From NCBI RefSeq assembly GCF_036227485.1, contig NZ_CP109479.1, forward strand, positions 5,828,001 to 5,892,000: 64,000 bases of DNA, written 5' to 3'. The stretch comes from Streptomyces sp. NBC_01451 (GTDB lineage Bacteria; Actinomycetota; Actinomycetes; Streptomycetales; Streptomycetaceae). Below, piece by piece: positions 35,502 through 45,299 of the stretch; the first letter of the stretch is position 1; every line of letters starts with the position of its first letter. The notes under the pieces were generated by a model, which was not told the DNA's origin, did not search any database, and worked only from the letters and a program-made list of their open reading frames with translations. The translations under genes and the position numbers were made by a program.

Positions 35502-37403
35502 GTGAACGCTGAGAATCTGATTGCGCTGCTGGTGGCGGCGCCCCTGCTCGGAGCGGCCGTACTGCTGTGCGGTGGCCGGCGGCTGGACGCCGTCGGCCAC
35601 TGGATCGGCACGGCCCTCGCTGCCTCCTCCTTCGTGATCGGCGTCATCCTCTTCGCCGACATGCTGGGCAAGGACGCCGAGCACCGCGCCCTGATGCAGC
35701 ACCTGTTCAGCTGGATCCCCGTCGAGGGCTTCCAGGCCGACGTCGCCTTCCAGCTCGACCAGCTGTCGATGACGTTCGTCCTGCTGATCACCGGCGTCGG
35801 CTCGCTGATCCACGTGTACTCGATCGGGTACATGGAGCACGACGAGCGCCGCCGCCGTTTCTTCGGCTATCTGAACCTGTTCCTGGCGGCGATGCTGCTC
35901 CTCGTCCTCGCCGACAACTACCTGCTGCTGTACGTCGGCTGGGAGGGCGTCGGTCTCGCCTCGTACCTCCTGATCGGCTTCTGGCAGCACAAGCCCAGTG
36001 CCGCGACCGCCGCGAAGAAGGCCTTCCTGGTCAACCGCGTCGGCGACATGGGCCTGTCGATCGCCATCATGCTGATGTTCACCACCTTCGGGACCTTCAC
36101 CTTCGGGCCCGTCCTCGAAGCCACCGGTGAGACCGGTGAGGGCAAGCTCACCGCCATCGCCCTGATGCTGCTGCTCGCGGCCTGCGGCAAGTCCGCCCAG
36201 GTGCCGCTGCAGTCCTGGCTCGGGGACGCGATGGAGGGCCCGACCCCGGTCTCGGCCCTCATCCACGCGGCGACGATGGTGACCGCCGGCGTGTACCTGA
36301 TCGTCCGCTCCGGGGAGATCTTCAACGCGGCGCCCGACGCCCAGTTGGTGGTCACCGTGGTCGGTGCCGTCACGCTCCTCTTCGGTGCGATCGTCGGTTG
36401 CGCGAAGGACGACATCAAGAAGGCGCTGGCCGGCTCGACCATGTCGCAGATCGGCTACATGATCCTCGCGGCCGGCCTCGGCCCCATCGGCTACGTCTTC
36501 GCGATCATGCACCTGGTGACCCACGGCTTCTTCAAGGCCGGACTGTTCCTCGGCGCCGGCTCGGTCATGCACGGCATGAACGACGAGGTCGACATGCGCA
36601 AGTACGGCGGCCTCCGCAAGCACATGCCCGTCACCTTCGTGACCTTCGGCCTCGGATACCTCGCCATCATCGGCTTCCCGGGCCTGTCCGGCTTCTTCTC
36701 CAAGGACAAGATCATCGAGGCGGCGTTCGCCAAGGGCGGCACCGAGGGCTGGATCCTCGGCGGCGTGGCCCTGCTCGGCGCGGCCATCACCGCGTACTAC
36801 ATGACGCGCGTGATGCTGATGACGTTCTTCGGCGAGAAGCGCTGGCAGCCCGACGAGAACGGCAACGAGCCGCACCCGCACGAGTCCCCGAAGTCCATGA
36901 CGATCCCCATGATCGTGCTCGCCTTCGGGTCGGTCTTCGCGGGCGGGATCTTCGGCATCGGCGACCGCTTCCTGCACTGGCTGGAGCCCGTCACCGAGCA
37001 CGCGCACGGACACCCGCCGGTCAGCGCCCTCACGGTCACGCTGTCCACCATGGTCGTGCTCGTCATCGGCGTCGGCACCGCGTACGCCCAGTACGGGCGC
37101 CGCGCCATCCCGGTGGTCGCCCCGCGCGGCTCGCTGCTCACCCGGGCCGCCCGGCGCGACCTCCTCCAGGACGACTTCAACCACGTCGTCCTCGTACGCG
37201 GCGGAGAGCACCTCACCCGCTCCCTCGTGTACGTCGACCACACCCTGGTCGACGGGGTCGTCAACGGTACGGCGGCCTCCATGGGCGGCCTCTCCGGACG
37301 GCTCCGCAAGCTGCAGAACGGGTACGCGCGCTCGTACGCGGTCTCGATGTTCGGCGGTGCGGCGATCCTCATCGCCGCGACCCTGCTGATGAGGGCGGTC
37401 TGA
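35502..37403 (+). CDS. nuoL: NADH-quinone oxidoreductase subunit L
   Basis: A 633-residue antiporter-like subunit with the lateral helix. Landmarks are [20 protein letters not shown] (conserved Glu), [20 protein letters not shown] (Lys/His network), [20 protein letters not shown] and the discontinuous helix regions. The C-terminal part carries the lateral helix and final anchor. The start follows nuoK by 14 bases, the largest gap in the second half of the operon. Confidence 0.96.
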   Translation: MNAENLIALLVAAPLLGAAVLLCGGRRLDAVGHWIGTALAASSFVIGVILFADMLGKDAEHRALMQHLFSWIPVEGFQADVAFQLDQLSMTFVLLITGVGSLIHVYSIGYMEHDERRRRFFGYLNLFLAAMLLLVLADNYLLLYVGWEGVGLASYLLIGFWQHKPSAATAAKKAFLVNRVGDMGLSIAIMLMFTTFGTFTFGPVLEATGETGEGKLTAIALMLLLAACGKSAQVPLQSWLGDAMEGPTPVSALIHAATMVTAGVYLIVRSGEIFNAAPDAQLVVTVVGAVTLLFGAIVGCAKDDIKKALAGSTMSQIGYMILAAGLGPIGYVFAIMHLVTHGFFKAGLFLGAGSVMHGMNDEVDMRKYGGLRKHMPVTFVTFGLGYLAIIGFPGLSGFFSKDKIIEAAFAKGGTEGWILGGVALLGAAITAYYMTRVMLMTFFGEKRWQPDENGNEPHPHESPKSMTIPMIVLAFGSVFAGGIFGIGDRFLHWLEPVTEHAHGHPPVSALTVTLSTMVVLVIGVGTAYAQYGRRAIPVVAPRGSLLTRAARRDLLQDDFNHVVLVRGGEHLTRSLVYVDHTLVDGVVNGTAASMGGLSGRLRKLQNGYARSYAVSMFGGAAILIAATLLMRAV

Positions 37404-37408
37404 TACCG

Positions 37409-38980
37409 ATGTCCTTTCCCCTCCTGACAGCGACGGCGGCGCTCCCGGCCCTCGGGGCGATCGCCACGGCGGCCGTACCGGCCGCGCGGCGCACCGCCGC
37501 CAAGTGGCTGGCGCTGATCGTCTCGCTCGCCACGCTGGTACTCGCGGCGGTCGTCCTGGTGCGCTTCGACCCGGGCGGAGACCGCTACCAGCTCACCGAA
37601 TCCCGTGCCTGGATCAAGGACTTCGGGGTGCGGTACGAACTGGGTGTGGACGGCATCGCCGTGGCGCTCATCGCGCTGACCGCGCTGCTGATCCCGTTCG
37701 TGATCCTGGCCGGCTGGCACGACGCCGACCCCCTGGAGACAGGAAACACGCGGTGGCGGCCCACCCAGGGCTTCTTCGCGCTGATCCTGGCCGTCGAGGC
37801 GATGGTGATCATCTCCTTCGAGGCCACCGACGTCTTCCTCTTCTACATCTTCTTCGAAGCCATGCTCATCCCGATGTACTTCCTCATCGGCGGCTTCGGC
37901 GACCGTGCCCACGAGCACGGTGAGGAAACGGCGTCCACCCAACGCTCGTACGCGGCGGTGAAGTTCCTCCTCTACAACCTCGTCGGCGGCCTGATCATGC
38001 TGGCGGCCGTGATCGGCCTCTATGTGGTGGCCGGGAACTTCTCGCTCACGGAGATCGCCGCCGCGCGGGCCAACGGTTCGCTGGACATGGCGACGAACAC
38101 CGAACGCTGGCTGTTCCTGGGCTTCTTCTTCGCCTTCGCGGTGAAGGCGCCGCTGTGGCCGCTGCACACCTGGCTGCCCAACGCCATGGGGGAGGCCACC
38201 ACGCCGGTCGCCGTGCTGATCACGGCGGTCGTCGACAAGGTGGGCACCTTCGCGATGCTCCGCTTCTGCCTCCAGCTGTTCCCGGAGGCGTCGAAGTGGG
38301 CGACGCCCGTCATCCTCGTACTGGCGCTGATCAGCATCATCTACGGGGCGCTGCTCGCGGTCGGGCAGCGGGACATCAAGCGGCTGGTCGCGTACGCGTC
38401 GATCTCGCACTTCGGGTTCATCATCCTGGGCATCTTCGCGATGACCAGCCAGGGCCAGTCGGGCGCGACGCTGTACATGGTCAACCACGGGATCTCCACG
38501 GCCGCGCTGATGCTGGTGGCCGGCTTCCTGATCTCGCGGCGCGGCTCGCGGCTCATCGCCGACTACGGAGGCGTCCAGAAGGTCGCCCCGGTGCTCGCCG
38601 GCACGTTCCTGATCGGTGGGCTCGCGACCCTGTCGCTCCCGGGCCTCGCGCCCTTCGTGAGCGAGTTCCTGGTCCTGGTAGGCACGTTCGCCCGCTATCC
38701 GGTGGTCGGCATCATCGCCACCTTCGGCATCGTCCTCGCCGCGCTCTACACCCTCGTCCTCTACCAGAGGACGATGACTGGCCCGGTGAAGGCGGAAGTC
38801 GCCGAGATGCCGGACCTCAGGGTGCGTGAACTCGTGGTGGTGACGCCGCTGATCGTGCTGCTGATCTTCCTCGGTGTCTATCCGAAGCCCTTGACGGACA
38901 TCGTCGATCCGGCGGTCAAGCACACCATGTCCGACGTCCAGAAGAAGGACCCCCAGCCCGAGGTGGAGGCGGCCAAGTGA
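37409..38980 (+). CDS. nuoM: NADH-quinone oxidoreductase subunit M
   Basis: A 523-residue antiporter-like subunit. The conserved Glu lies in FLFYIFFEAMLIPMYFLIGG, and KAPLWPLHTWLPNAMGEATT plus GQRDIKRLVAYASISHFGFI are the proton-channel Lys/His segments. ATG 37409 lies five bases after the nuoL stop. The stop overlaps the nuoN start (GTGA). Confidence 0.96.
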   Translation: MSFPLLTATAALPALGAIATAAVPAARRTAAKWLALIVSLATLVLAAVVLVRFDPGGDRYQLTESRAWIKDFGVRYELGVDGIAVALIALTALLIPFVILAGWHDADPLETGNTRWRPTQGFFALILAVEAMVIISFEATDVFLFYIFFEAMLIPMYFLIGGFGDRAHEHGEETASTQRSYAAVKFLLYNLVGGLIMLAAVIGLYVVAGNFSLTEIAAARANGSLDMATNTERWLFLGFFFAFAVKAPLWPLHTWLPNAMGEATTPVAVLITAVVDKVGTFAMLRFCLQLFPEASKWATPVILVLALISIIYGALLAVGQRDIKRLVAYASISHFGFIILGIFAMTSQGQSGATLYMVNHGISTAALMLVAGFLISRRGSRLIADYGGVQKVAPVLAGTFLIGGLATLSLPGLAPFVSEFLVLVGTFARYPVVGIIATFGIVLAALYTLVLYQRTMTGPVKAEVAEMPDLRVRELVVVTPLIVLLIFLGVYPKPLTDIVDPAVKHTMSDVQKKDPQPEVEAAK

Positions 38981-40626
38981 GCGCAGCAGCCGTCCACAGC
39001 CTGTGGACAACGGCGGCCGATCCGATTTCCAAGATCGACGCGCCGAAGATCGAATACGGGCAATTGTCGCCCACCCTCATCGTCATCGGTGCGGCGATCG
39101 TCGGGATCCTGGTCGAGGCGTTCGTGCCCCGCAAATCCCGTTACTACGTACAGCTGTTCGTGTCCGTCGTCGCCCTCACCGCGGCCTTCGCCGCGGTCGT
39201 CGGGCTCGCGGCGAGCGGATACGGCACCACCAAGGCCGGTATCGCGGCCATGGGCGCGATCGCCGTCGACGGACCCGCACTGTTCCTCCAGGGCACGATC
39301 CTGCTCGCGGGACTCGTCGGACTGTTCACCTTCGCCGAACGGCGTCTCGACCCCGAGGCCCACGGCAACCGCGTCGACTCGTTCGTCGCGCAGGCGGCGT
39401 CCGTGCCGGGCAGCGACAGCGAACAGGCCGCGGTGAAGGCCGGGTTCACCACCACCGAGGTGTTCCCGCTGCTGCTGTTCGCGGTCGGCGGCATGCTGAT
39501 CTTCCCCTCGGCCAACGACCTGCTGACCCTGTTCGTGGCCCTGGAAGTCTTCTCGCTCCCGCTGTACCTGCTGTGCGCCCTGGCCCGCCGCAAGCGGCTC
39601 GTGTCGCAGGAGGCAGCGGTCAAGTACTTCCTGCTCGGCGCCTTCGCCTCCGCGTTCACCCTGTTCGGCATCGCCCTGCTGTACGGCTACGCGGGCTCGG
39701 TGTCGTACGGGACGATCGCCCAGGTCGTCGACGGCACCGTCAAGAACGTCGACCCGGCGCTCGCCGACACCATGGGCAACGACGTGCTGCTGCTCATCGG
39801 CGCCGCGATGATCGTCATGGGACTGCTCTTCAAGGTCGGCGCCGTGCCGTTCCACATGTGGACGCCGGACGTGTACCAGGGCGCCCCCACCCCGGTGACG
39901 GGCTTCATGGCCGCGGCGACGAAGGTCGCGGCCTTCGGCGCGCTGCTGCGCCTGCTGTACGTCGTGCTGCCGGGCCTGCGCTGGGACTGGCGGCCGGTCA
40001 TGATGGGCGTCGCGGTCATCACCATGCTGGGCGGCGCGATCGTCGCGATCACCCAGACCGACATCAAGCGACTGCTGGCCTACTCGTCCATCGCGCACGC
40101 CGGGTTCATCCTGGCCGGTGTCATCGCGATGACACCGGACGGGATCTCGTCCGTCCTGTTCTACCTGGGCGCGTACTCGTTCGTGACGATCGGCGCGTTC
40201 GCCGTGGTCACCCTGGTGCGGGACGCCGGGGGCGAGGCGACCCACCTGTCCAAGTGGGCGGGGCTGGGACGCCGTTCGCCGCTGGTGGCCGCCGTGTTCG
40301 CGGTGTTCCTGCTGGCCTTCGCCGGCATTCCGCTGACCTCCGGATTCGCCGGGAAGTTCGCCGTGTTCAAGGCGGCGGCCGAGGGCGGCGCGGGATCACT
40401 GGTCGTGGTCGGTGTGATCTCGTCGGCGATCGCCGCGTTCTTCTACATCCGGGTGATCGTGCTGATGTTCTTCAGCGAGCCGCGGCCGGACGGACCCACC
40501 GTCGCCGTGCCGTCGCCGCTGACCATGACGGCGATCGGGGTGGGGGTGGCGGTCACCGTGGTGCTGGGTGTGGCGCCGCAGTACTTCCTCGACCTGGCGA
40601 ACCAGGCGGGCGTCTTCGTGCGCTGA
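38977..40626 (+). CDS. nuoN: NADH-quinone oxidoreductase subunit N
   Basis: A 549-residue antiporter-like subunit, last of the operon. Landmarks are LLTLFVALEVFSLPLYLLCA (Glu), VPFHMWTPDVYQGAPTPVTG and ITQTDIKRLLAYSSIAHAGF. The N-terminal region has an extra hydrophilic loop (ERRLDPEAHGNRVDSFVAQA) between early helices compared with E. coli (485 residues). It is followed after ~20 bases by a strong terminator. Confidence 0.96.
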   Translation: MSAAAVHSLWTTAADPISKIDAPKIEYGQLSPTLIVIGAAIVGILVEAFVPRKSRYYVQLFVSVVALTAAFAAVVGLAASGYGTTKAGIAAMGAIAVDGPALFLQGTILLAGLVGLFTFAERRLDPEAHGNRVDSFVAQAASVPGSDSEQAAVKAGFTTTEVFPLLLFAVGGMLIFPSANDLLTLFVALEVFSLPLYLLCALARRKRLVSQEAAVKYFLLGAFASAFTLFGIALLYGYAGSVSYGTIAQVVDGTVKNVDPALADTMGNDVLLLIGAAMIVMGLLFKVGAVPFHMWTPDVYQGAPTPVTGFMAAATKVAAFGALLRLLYVVLPGLRWDWRPVMMGVAVITMLGGAIVAITQTDIKRLLAYSSIAHAGFILAGVIAMTPDGISSVLFYLGAYSFVTIGAFAVVTLVRDAGGEATHLSKWAGLGRRSPLVAAVFAVFLLAFAGIPLTSGFAGKFAVFKAAAEGGAGSLVVVGVISSAIAAFFYIRVIVLMFFSEPRPDGPTVAVPSPLTMTAIGVGVAVTVVLGVAPQYFLDLANQAGVFVR

Positions 40627-40645
40627 GCAGCGAGCTCCGCGGATT

Positions 40646-40686
40646 GCGCTGGGCCCCGGTCCCCTCGTGGGACCGGGGCCCAGCGC
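40646..40686. terminator. strong 18-bp hairpin terminator between nuoN and the convergent gene
   Basis: GCGCTGGGCCCCGGTCCC (40646-40663) and its perfect complement at 40669-40686 form an 18-bp stem with the 5-base loop CTCGT, followed by GTTTTC. It lies between convergent stops and can serve both strands, with the T-run on the nuo side. Confidence 0.92.
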
Positions 40687-40690
40687 GTTT

Positions 40691-41335
40691 TCACGGCGCC
40701 GGGCACGTCACCGTGGGGTTCCAGCGGGCGAACGTGCCCTTGGGGTTCTTCTTCCAGAGCCAGACGTGCAGGTCGTAGTGGACCGGCATGCCTTCCACGT
40801 GGCCTGGCATCGGACCGTCGAAGGGCATGCCGAACAGGCTGGGGCGGTCGTCGTCGGTCTTCACGTCCTGGTCCTTGTCGACCACGATCCACTCCGCGGC
40901 GACGAGCCTGCGCGACCCGGTGGTGGCACTCGGGGCGGTGACAGCGGAGGCGTCGCCGTCCAGCGCGTCGAGGTTGTCGACCCGGCTCGCGTCGGACGCC
41001 TCGTCCATCCAGTCCTCGTTGGTCCGGTCCTCGTACAGGAGAGCGGCCGGCTTCGCTGGATCGAGTGAACCGTAGAGGCTCTTGTTGATGTAGTGGAAGC
41101 CCATCCCGCCGTCCGGCGGGTGGACTCCGCAGAAGGAGGGCTCGTAGCCGGCCGTGACCGCGAACGGGGCGTACTGGTACTTCGCCGTGCCTTCGAGTGT
41201 CCCGGCCAGCTGGGTCCAGACCGTGGGGTCGACGGGGTCGCCGGGCGCGGAGTGCGCGGGGGCGACGGTCAGGGAGAGGGACGCGACGGCGGCCGTGGCG
41301 AGGGCGACGGTGACCTTGAGCTGGCGGCGGGGCAT
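40691..41335 (-). CDS. secreted protein of unknown function
   Basis: A 214-residue protein. ATG 41335 is chosen because AAGGAG lies seven bases upstream. The N-terminus MPRRQLKVTVALATAAVASL with cleavage near AHSAPG is a classic Sec signal peptide. The mature part has two Cys (FCGVHPP and the final VTCPAP) that may pair, and conserved-looking YEPSFCGVHPPDGGMGFHYI, AEWIVVDKDQD, FDGPMPGHVEGMPVHYDLHV and a WLWKKNPKGTFARWNP ending. This recalls small secreted proteins from varied bacteria with a PGH...HYDLHVW pattern, whose function I do not know. Confidence 0.85.
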   Translation of the reverse strand: MPRRQLKVTVALATAAVASLSLTVAPAHSAPGDPVDPTVWTQLAGTLEGTAKYQYAPFAVTAGYEPSFCGVHPPDGGMGFHYINKSLYGSLDPAKPAALLYEDRTNEDWMDEASDASRVDNLDALDGDASAVTAPSATTGSRRLVAAEWIVVDKDQDVKTDDDRPSLFGMPFDGPMPGHVEGMPVHYDLHVWLWKKNPKGTFARWNPTVTCPAP

Positions 41336-41626
41336 GCGGGGACTCCTTGAGCGGGAGAGGCGCCCGGAAGGGCACCGGTCCGAGAGGCGCGCGGGGCGCC
41401 GGTCCGTTGGGCGGGCCTCCCCTCGTCCCGCCCGAGCAGCATGTCCCGGGGCTTCGGGGGGTGCCATGTGAAGGGCCCATTGGGCTGAACACCCCGGTCC
41501 GGAGGAGGGGGCCGGTGCCACGGGACGGAGGTGGGGCGGGGCTGCCTGTGGATAACTCCGGGGCTGTCGGTGCGGGCCCCTATGGTGGACGCAGTGGTCG
41601 AGGCGCGACGTACGGGGGACACGACG

Positions 41627-43723
41627 ATGAGCGCGATGAGCGTGATGGGCGGGTCGGGTGTGATGACGGAAGCCGGCGAGGGTCCGGGAGCGGTCGGGGC
41701 GGCGGACAGCGAGGCGCTGGCCACGCTGCACCGGGTTTTCGGGTACGACTCCTTCCGCGGCGAGCAGGCAGCCGTCATCGAGCACGTGGTGGCGGGGGGC
41801 GACGCGGTCGTGCTCATGCCGACCGGTGGCGGCAAGTCGCTCTGCTACCAGATTCCCTCCCTGGTCAGACCGGGTACGGGGATCGTCGTCTCGCCGCTCA
41901 TCGCGCTGATGCAGGACCAGGTGGACGCGCTGCGGGCGCTCGGTGTGCGGGCCGGGTTCATGAACTCCACGCAGGACTTCGACGAGCGGCGGGTGGTGGA
42001 GGCCGAGTTCCTGGCGGGCGAGCTGGACCTCCTGTACCTGGCTCCGGAGCGACTGCGTCTGGAGTCGTCCCTGGACCTCCTCTCGCGCGGGAAGATCGCC
42101 GTCTTCGCCATCGACGAGGCGCACTGCGTCTCACAGTGGGGGCACGACTTCCGGCCCGACTACCTGGCGCTGTCGCTGCTGGGTGAGCGCTGGCCGGACG
42201 TCCCGCGGATCGCGCTCACGGCGACGGCCACGCGCGCGACACACCAGGAGATCACCCAGCGACTGGGCATGCCGGACGCCCGCCACTTCGTCGCGAGCTT
42301 CGACCGGCCCAACATCCAGTACCGGATCGTGCCCAAGGCCGACCCCAAGAAGCAACTGCTGTCCTTCCTGAAGGAGGAGCACGCGGGCGACGCCGGCATC
42401 GTCTACTGCCTCTCGCGCAACTCCGTCGAGCGCACGGCGGAGTTCCTGTCCGCCAACGGTGTGCGGGCGGTGCCGTACCACGCGGGACTCGACGCGGGCA
42501 CGCGCGCGGCGCACCAGTCGCGCTTCCTGCGGGAGGACGGTCTCGTCATCGTGGCGACGATCGCCTTCGGGATGGGCATCGACAAACCCGACGTCCGGTT
42601 CGTCGCCCACTACGACCTGCCCAAGTCCGTCGAGGGCTACTACCAGGAGACGGGCCGCGCGGGGCGCGACGGACTGCCGTCCACGGCCTGGATGGCGTAC
42701 GGCCTGAACGACGTCATACAGCAGCGCAAGATGATCCAGAGCGGTGAGGGCGACGAGGCGCACCGGCGCCGGTCCGCCGCGCACCTGGACGCGATGCTGG
42801 CACTGTGCGAGACGGTGCAGTGCCGACGCAGTCAGCTGCTCGCCTACTTCGGTCAGGACCCGGAGCCGGGCGGCTGCGGCAACTGCGACACGTGCCTGGT
42901 GCCGCCGGACACATGGGACGGCACGGTCGTCGCGCAGAAGGTGCTGTCGACGGTGTGGCGGCTGGAGCGCGAGCGGCGCCAGAAGTTCGGCGCGGTGCAG
43001 ATCGTGGACATCCTGCTGGGCCGGCGGACCGCGAAGGTGATCCAGTTCGACCACGACCAGCTCTCCGTGTTCGGCATCGGCGAGGAGCTGGCCGAGGGCG
43101 AATGGCGCGGAGTCGTACGGCAGATGCTGGCGCAGGGACTCCTCGCGGTCGAGGGGGAGTACGGGACGCTGGTGCTGACCGAGGAGAGCGGGTCGGTGCT
43201 GCGGCGCGAGCGGGACGTACCGATGCGGAAGGAACCGAAGAAGGCGGCGACCGCGAAGTCGGCCGGTGGCGGCGGCCGGGGCGAGCGGAAGGCGAAGGCA
43301 GCGGCGGCGGCTGCCGAGCTGCCCGCGGAACTGCAGCCGGCGTTCGAGGCACTGCGGACCTGGCGGGGTGAACAGGCCCGTGAGCAGGGGGTTCCGGCGT
43401 ACGTCATCTTCCACGACGCCACGCTCAGGGAGATCGTCAGCGTCTGGCCCGGATCGGTCGCCGAGCTGGGCGGAATCAGCGGGGTGGGCGAGAAGAAGCT
43501 CGCCACCTACGGGGAGGGTGTGCTGAAGGCCCTCGCGGCGCTGGGCGGGGCGCCGGTGCCCGGGACGGGGACAGCGCCAGGCGCCACGAGCGGTGACGGC
43601 GCGGGTGCGAAATCCGGGCCGGGACCGGATGGACCGGGAGCGGACCGGACGGGGCCGGACCGGACGGGGCCGGACGACTGGCCCGAGATGGAGATGGAGC
43701 CCGAGCCGGAGGACTGGATGTAG
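41627..43723 (+). CDS. recQ: RecQ-type ATP-dependent DNA helicase
   Basis: About 698 residues from ATG 41627, preceded by GGGGGAC; ATG 41582 would add 15 residues. Superfamily 2 helicase: motif 0 [14 protein letters not shown], Walker [13 protein letters not shown] (Lys70), DEAH box in [16 protein letters not shown] (163-166), motif III TATATR and motif [12 protein letters not shown]. The zinc-binding Cys follow (CGNCDTC near 417), then the RQC domain and an HRDC domain (~565-638, ending [25 protein letters not shown]). The tail is Gly/Pro/Asp-rich with short repeats. It probably works in recombination and fork repair. Confidence 0.94.
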   Translation: MSAMSVMGGSGVMTEAGEGPGAVGAADSEALATLHRVFGYDSFRGEQAAVIEHVVAGGDAVVLMPTGGGKSLCYQIPSLVRPGTGIVVSPLIALMQDQVDALRALGVRAGFMNSTQDFDERRVVEAEFLAGELDLLYLAPERLRLESSLDLLSRGKIAVFAIDEAHCVSQWGHDFRPDYLALSLLGERWPDVPRIALTATATRATHQEITQRLGMPDARHFVASFDRPNIQYRIVPKADPKKQLLSFLKEEHAGDAGIVYCLSRNSVERTAEFLSANGVRAVPYHAGLDAGTRAAHQSRFLREDGLVIVATIAFGMGIDKPDVRFVAHYDLPKSVEGYYQETGRAGRDGLPSTAWMAYGLNDVIQQRKMIQSGEGDEAHRRRSAAHLDAMLALCETVQCRRSQLLAYFGQDPEPGGCGNCDTCLVPPDTWDGTVVAQKVLSTVWRLERERRQKFGAVQIVDILLGRRTAKVIQFDHDQLSVFGIGEELAEGEWRGVVRQMLAQGLLAVEGEYGTLVLTEESGSVLRRERDVPMRKEPKKAATAKSAGGGGRGERKAKAAAAAAELPAELQPAFEALRTWRGEQAREQGVPAYVIFHDATLREIVSVWPGSVAELGGISGVGEKKLATYGEGVLKALAALGGAPVPGTGTAPGATSGDGAGAKSGPGPDGPGADRTGPDRTGPDDWPEMEMEPEPEDWM

Positions 43724-43783
43724 GGAGTGGAGGGCCGGAGGCGAGCGGGAGCGCGGGGGAGGGAGGGGGCGCGTCCGTTTCTC

Positions 43784-43804
43784 CCGACCGGCTCTCCCGG
43801 TCGG
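43784..43804. terminator. hairpin between recQ and the convergent fah gene
   Basis: CCGACCGG (43784-43791) and CCGGTCGG (43797-43804) form an 8-bp stem with loop CTCTC, followed by TCTCTCC. It lies ~60 bases after the recQ stop, and its position suits termination of recQ transcription. Confidence 0.45.
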
Positions 43805-43892
43805 CTCTCTCCGCCGACGTCGGATCGACTGCCCCGCCCGCTCCCGCAGCTCTCCCCGTTGCTGCTCTCCCCGCTGCTCCCCGGCGCCTCGC

Positions 43893-45107
43893 TCAGCTCG
43901 ACGGAGCGATTGTGCCCGTCACCTCGCCCAGGCCTACGCGGGTGCCGTTCGGACCCGGGGCCCAGGCGGTCAGGGTGACCTCGTCGCCGTCCTCCAGGAA
44001 GGTGCGCTTGCCGGTGGGGAGGTCGAGGGGGGCGGTGCCGTTCCAGGTGAGTTCGAGGAGCGAGCCGCGTTCCCGTTCGGTGGGGCCGCTGACCGTGCCC
44101 GAGCCGTAGAGGTCGCCGGTGCGCAGGGAGGCACCGTTGACGGTCATGTGGGCGAGTTGCTGCGCGGCCGTCCAGTACATGGTGGAGAAGGGGGGCCCGG
44201 AGATCGTGTGGCCGTTCACGGCGACGGAGATACGCAGTTCGTAGCCGCCGGGCTCCTCCTCGGCGTCGTCGAGGTAGGGAAGCAGGGGGTGGGTGCGGGC
44301 GGGCGGGGCGATCCGGGCATCCTCCAGGGCGTCCAGCGGGGTGATCCACGCCGAGACGGACGTGGCGAAGGACTTGCCGAGGAACGGGCCCAGCGGGACG
44401 TACTCCCAGGCCTGGATGTCGCGGGCGGACCAGTCGTTCAGGAGGCAGAGGCCGAAGACGTGGTCCCGGAAAGCGGACAGGGGAACGGGACTGCCCATGG
44501 ACGACGGTGTGCCCACCACGAAGCCGACCTCAGCCTCGATGTCCAGGCGGACCGACGGGCCGAAGATCGGGGCAGGGTCGGTGGGGGCCTTGCGCTGGCC
44601 CGACGGGCGTACGACCTCCGTGCCGGAGACCACGACCGTGCCCGAGCGGCCGTGGTAGCCGATCGGCAGGTGCTTCCAGTTGGGGGTCAGGGAGTCCGCG
44701 GCGTCGGGGCGGAAGATCTGGCCGACGTTCCGGGCGTGGTTCTCGGAGGCGTAGAAGTCGACGTAGTCCGCGACCTCGAAGGGAAGGTGCAGCGTCACCG
44801 AGGAGAGGGGGTGCAGGAGCGGGGCGACGGTGTCCTGGTGGGACGGGACGGTGACCCAGGCGGTGAGGGCGCGTCGGATGTCGGACCAGGTCGTGCGGCC
44901 CGCGGCGAGAAGGGGGTTGAGGGTCGGGCGGGCCAGTACGGAGACGTAGGGCGAGCCGAGTGCGGCGGCTGCCGCGCCCGCGTCCAGGACGTGGTCGCCG
45001 AGACGGACGCCGACCCGGCGGTCCGTGGAGCCGGCCGGCGAGAACACACCGTAGGGGAGGTTGTGCGGACCGAAGGGGTCGCCCTCGGGGACATCGAAGG
45101 GGGGCAT
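43893..45107 (-). CDS. fahA: fumarylacetoacetase
   Basis: About 404 residues from ATG 45107 (MPPFDVPEGDPFGPHNLPYG); an upstream GTG would add 14 residues. It hydrolyses fumarylacetoacetate in tyrosine/homogentisate breakdown. Signature regions are the N-terminal DPFGPHNLPYGVFSP, DYVDFYASENHARNVGQIFR, LPIGYHGRSGTVVVSGTEVV (active-site region), LDIEAEVGFVVG with the metal-binding Glu and CLLNDWSARDIQAWEYVPLG with the Asp. The length is usual for bacterial FAH. The other genes of the tyrosine route are not in this window. Confidence 0.94.
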   Translation of the reverse strand: MPPFDVPEGDPFGPHNLPYGVFSPAGSTDRRVGVRLGDHVLDAGAAAAALGSPYVSVLARPTLNPLLAAGRTTWSDIRRALTAWVTVPSHQDTVAPLLHPLSSVTLHLPFEVADYVDFYASENHARNVGQIFRPDAADSLTPNWKHLPIGYHGRSGTVVVSGTEVVRPSGQRKAPTDPAPIFGPSVRLDIEAEVGFVVGTPSSMGSPVPLSAFRDHVFGLCLLNDWSARDIQAWEYVPLGPFLGKSFATSVSAWITPLDALEDARIAPPARTHPLLPYLDDAEEEPGGYELRISVAVNGHTISGPPFSTMYWTAAQQLAHMTVNGASLRTGDLYGSGTVSGPTERERGSLLELTWNGTAPLDLPTGKRTFLEDGDEVTLTAWAPGPNGTRVGLGEVTGTIAPSS

Positions 45108-45221
45108 GGGGTGCTGCCTCGCTCTCGTGTGGCCATGTGGTCGCGCCACAGGTTACGGGTGAGTTGTGGGCTCAGGGCAGTGTTCCCAGTGTCTAAAGAG
45201 TTCGTAATGTCCGGATAAGCC

Positions 45222-45252
45222 TTGTCCGGAGTGGGCGATTCCGGCTTAGCGT
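45222..45252 (+). promoter_or_regulatory. candidate promoter of the ATP-grasp gene
   Basis: TTGTCC (45222-45227) and TAGCGT (45247-45252) are separated by 19 bases and lie ~48 bases before the GTG at 45300. TAGCGT fits the Streptomyces -10 pattern; the spacing is slightly long. Prediction only. Confidence 0.35.
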
Positions 45253-45299
45253 CCTTTGGGGGACATGGACGGGGTGGGGCCGGTCCGTAGGGGGGACAC

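Noticed and set aside
35208..40245. Minus-strand open frames of 450-740 residues across nuoK-nuoN
   Set aside because: Asp/His/Arg-rich shadows of membrane-protein genes; no motif and no ribosome sites.
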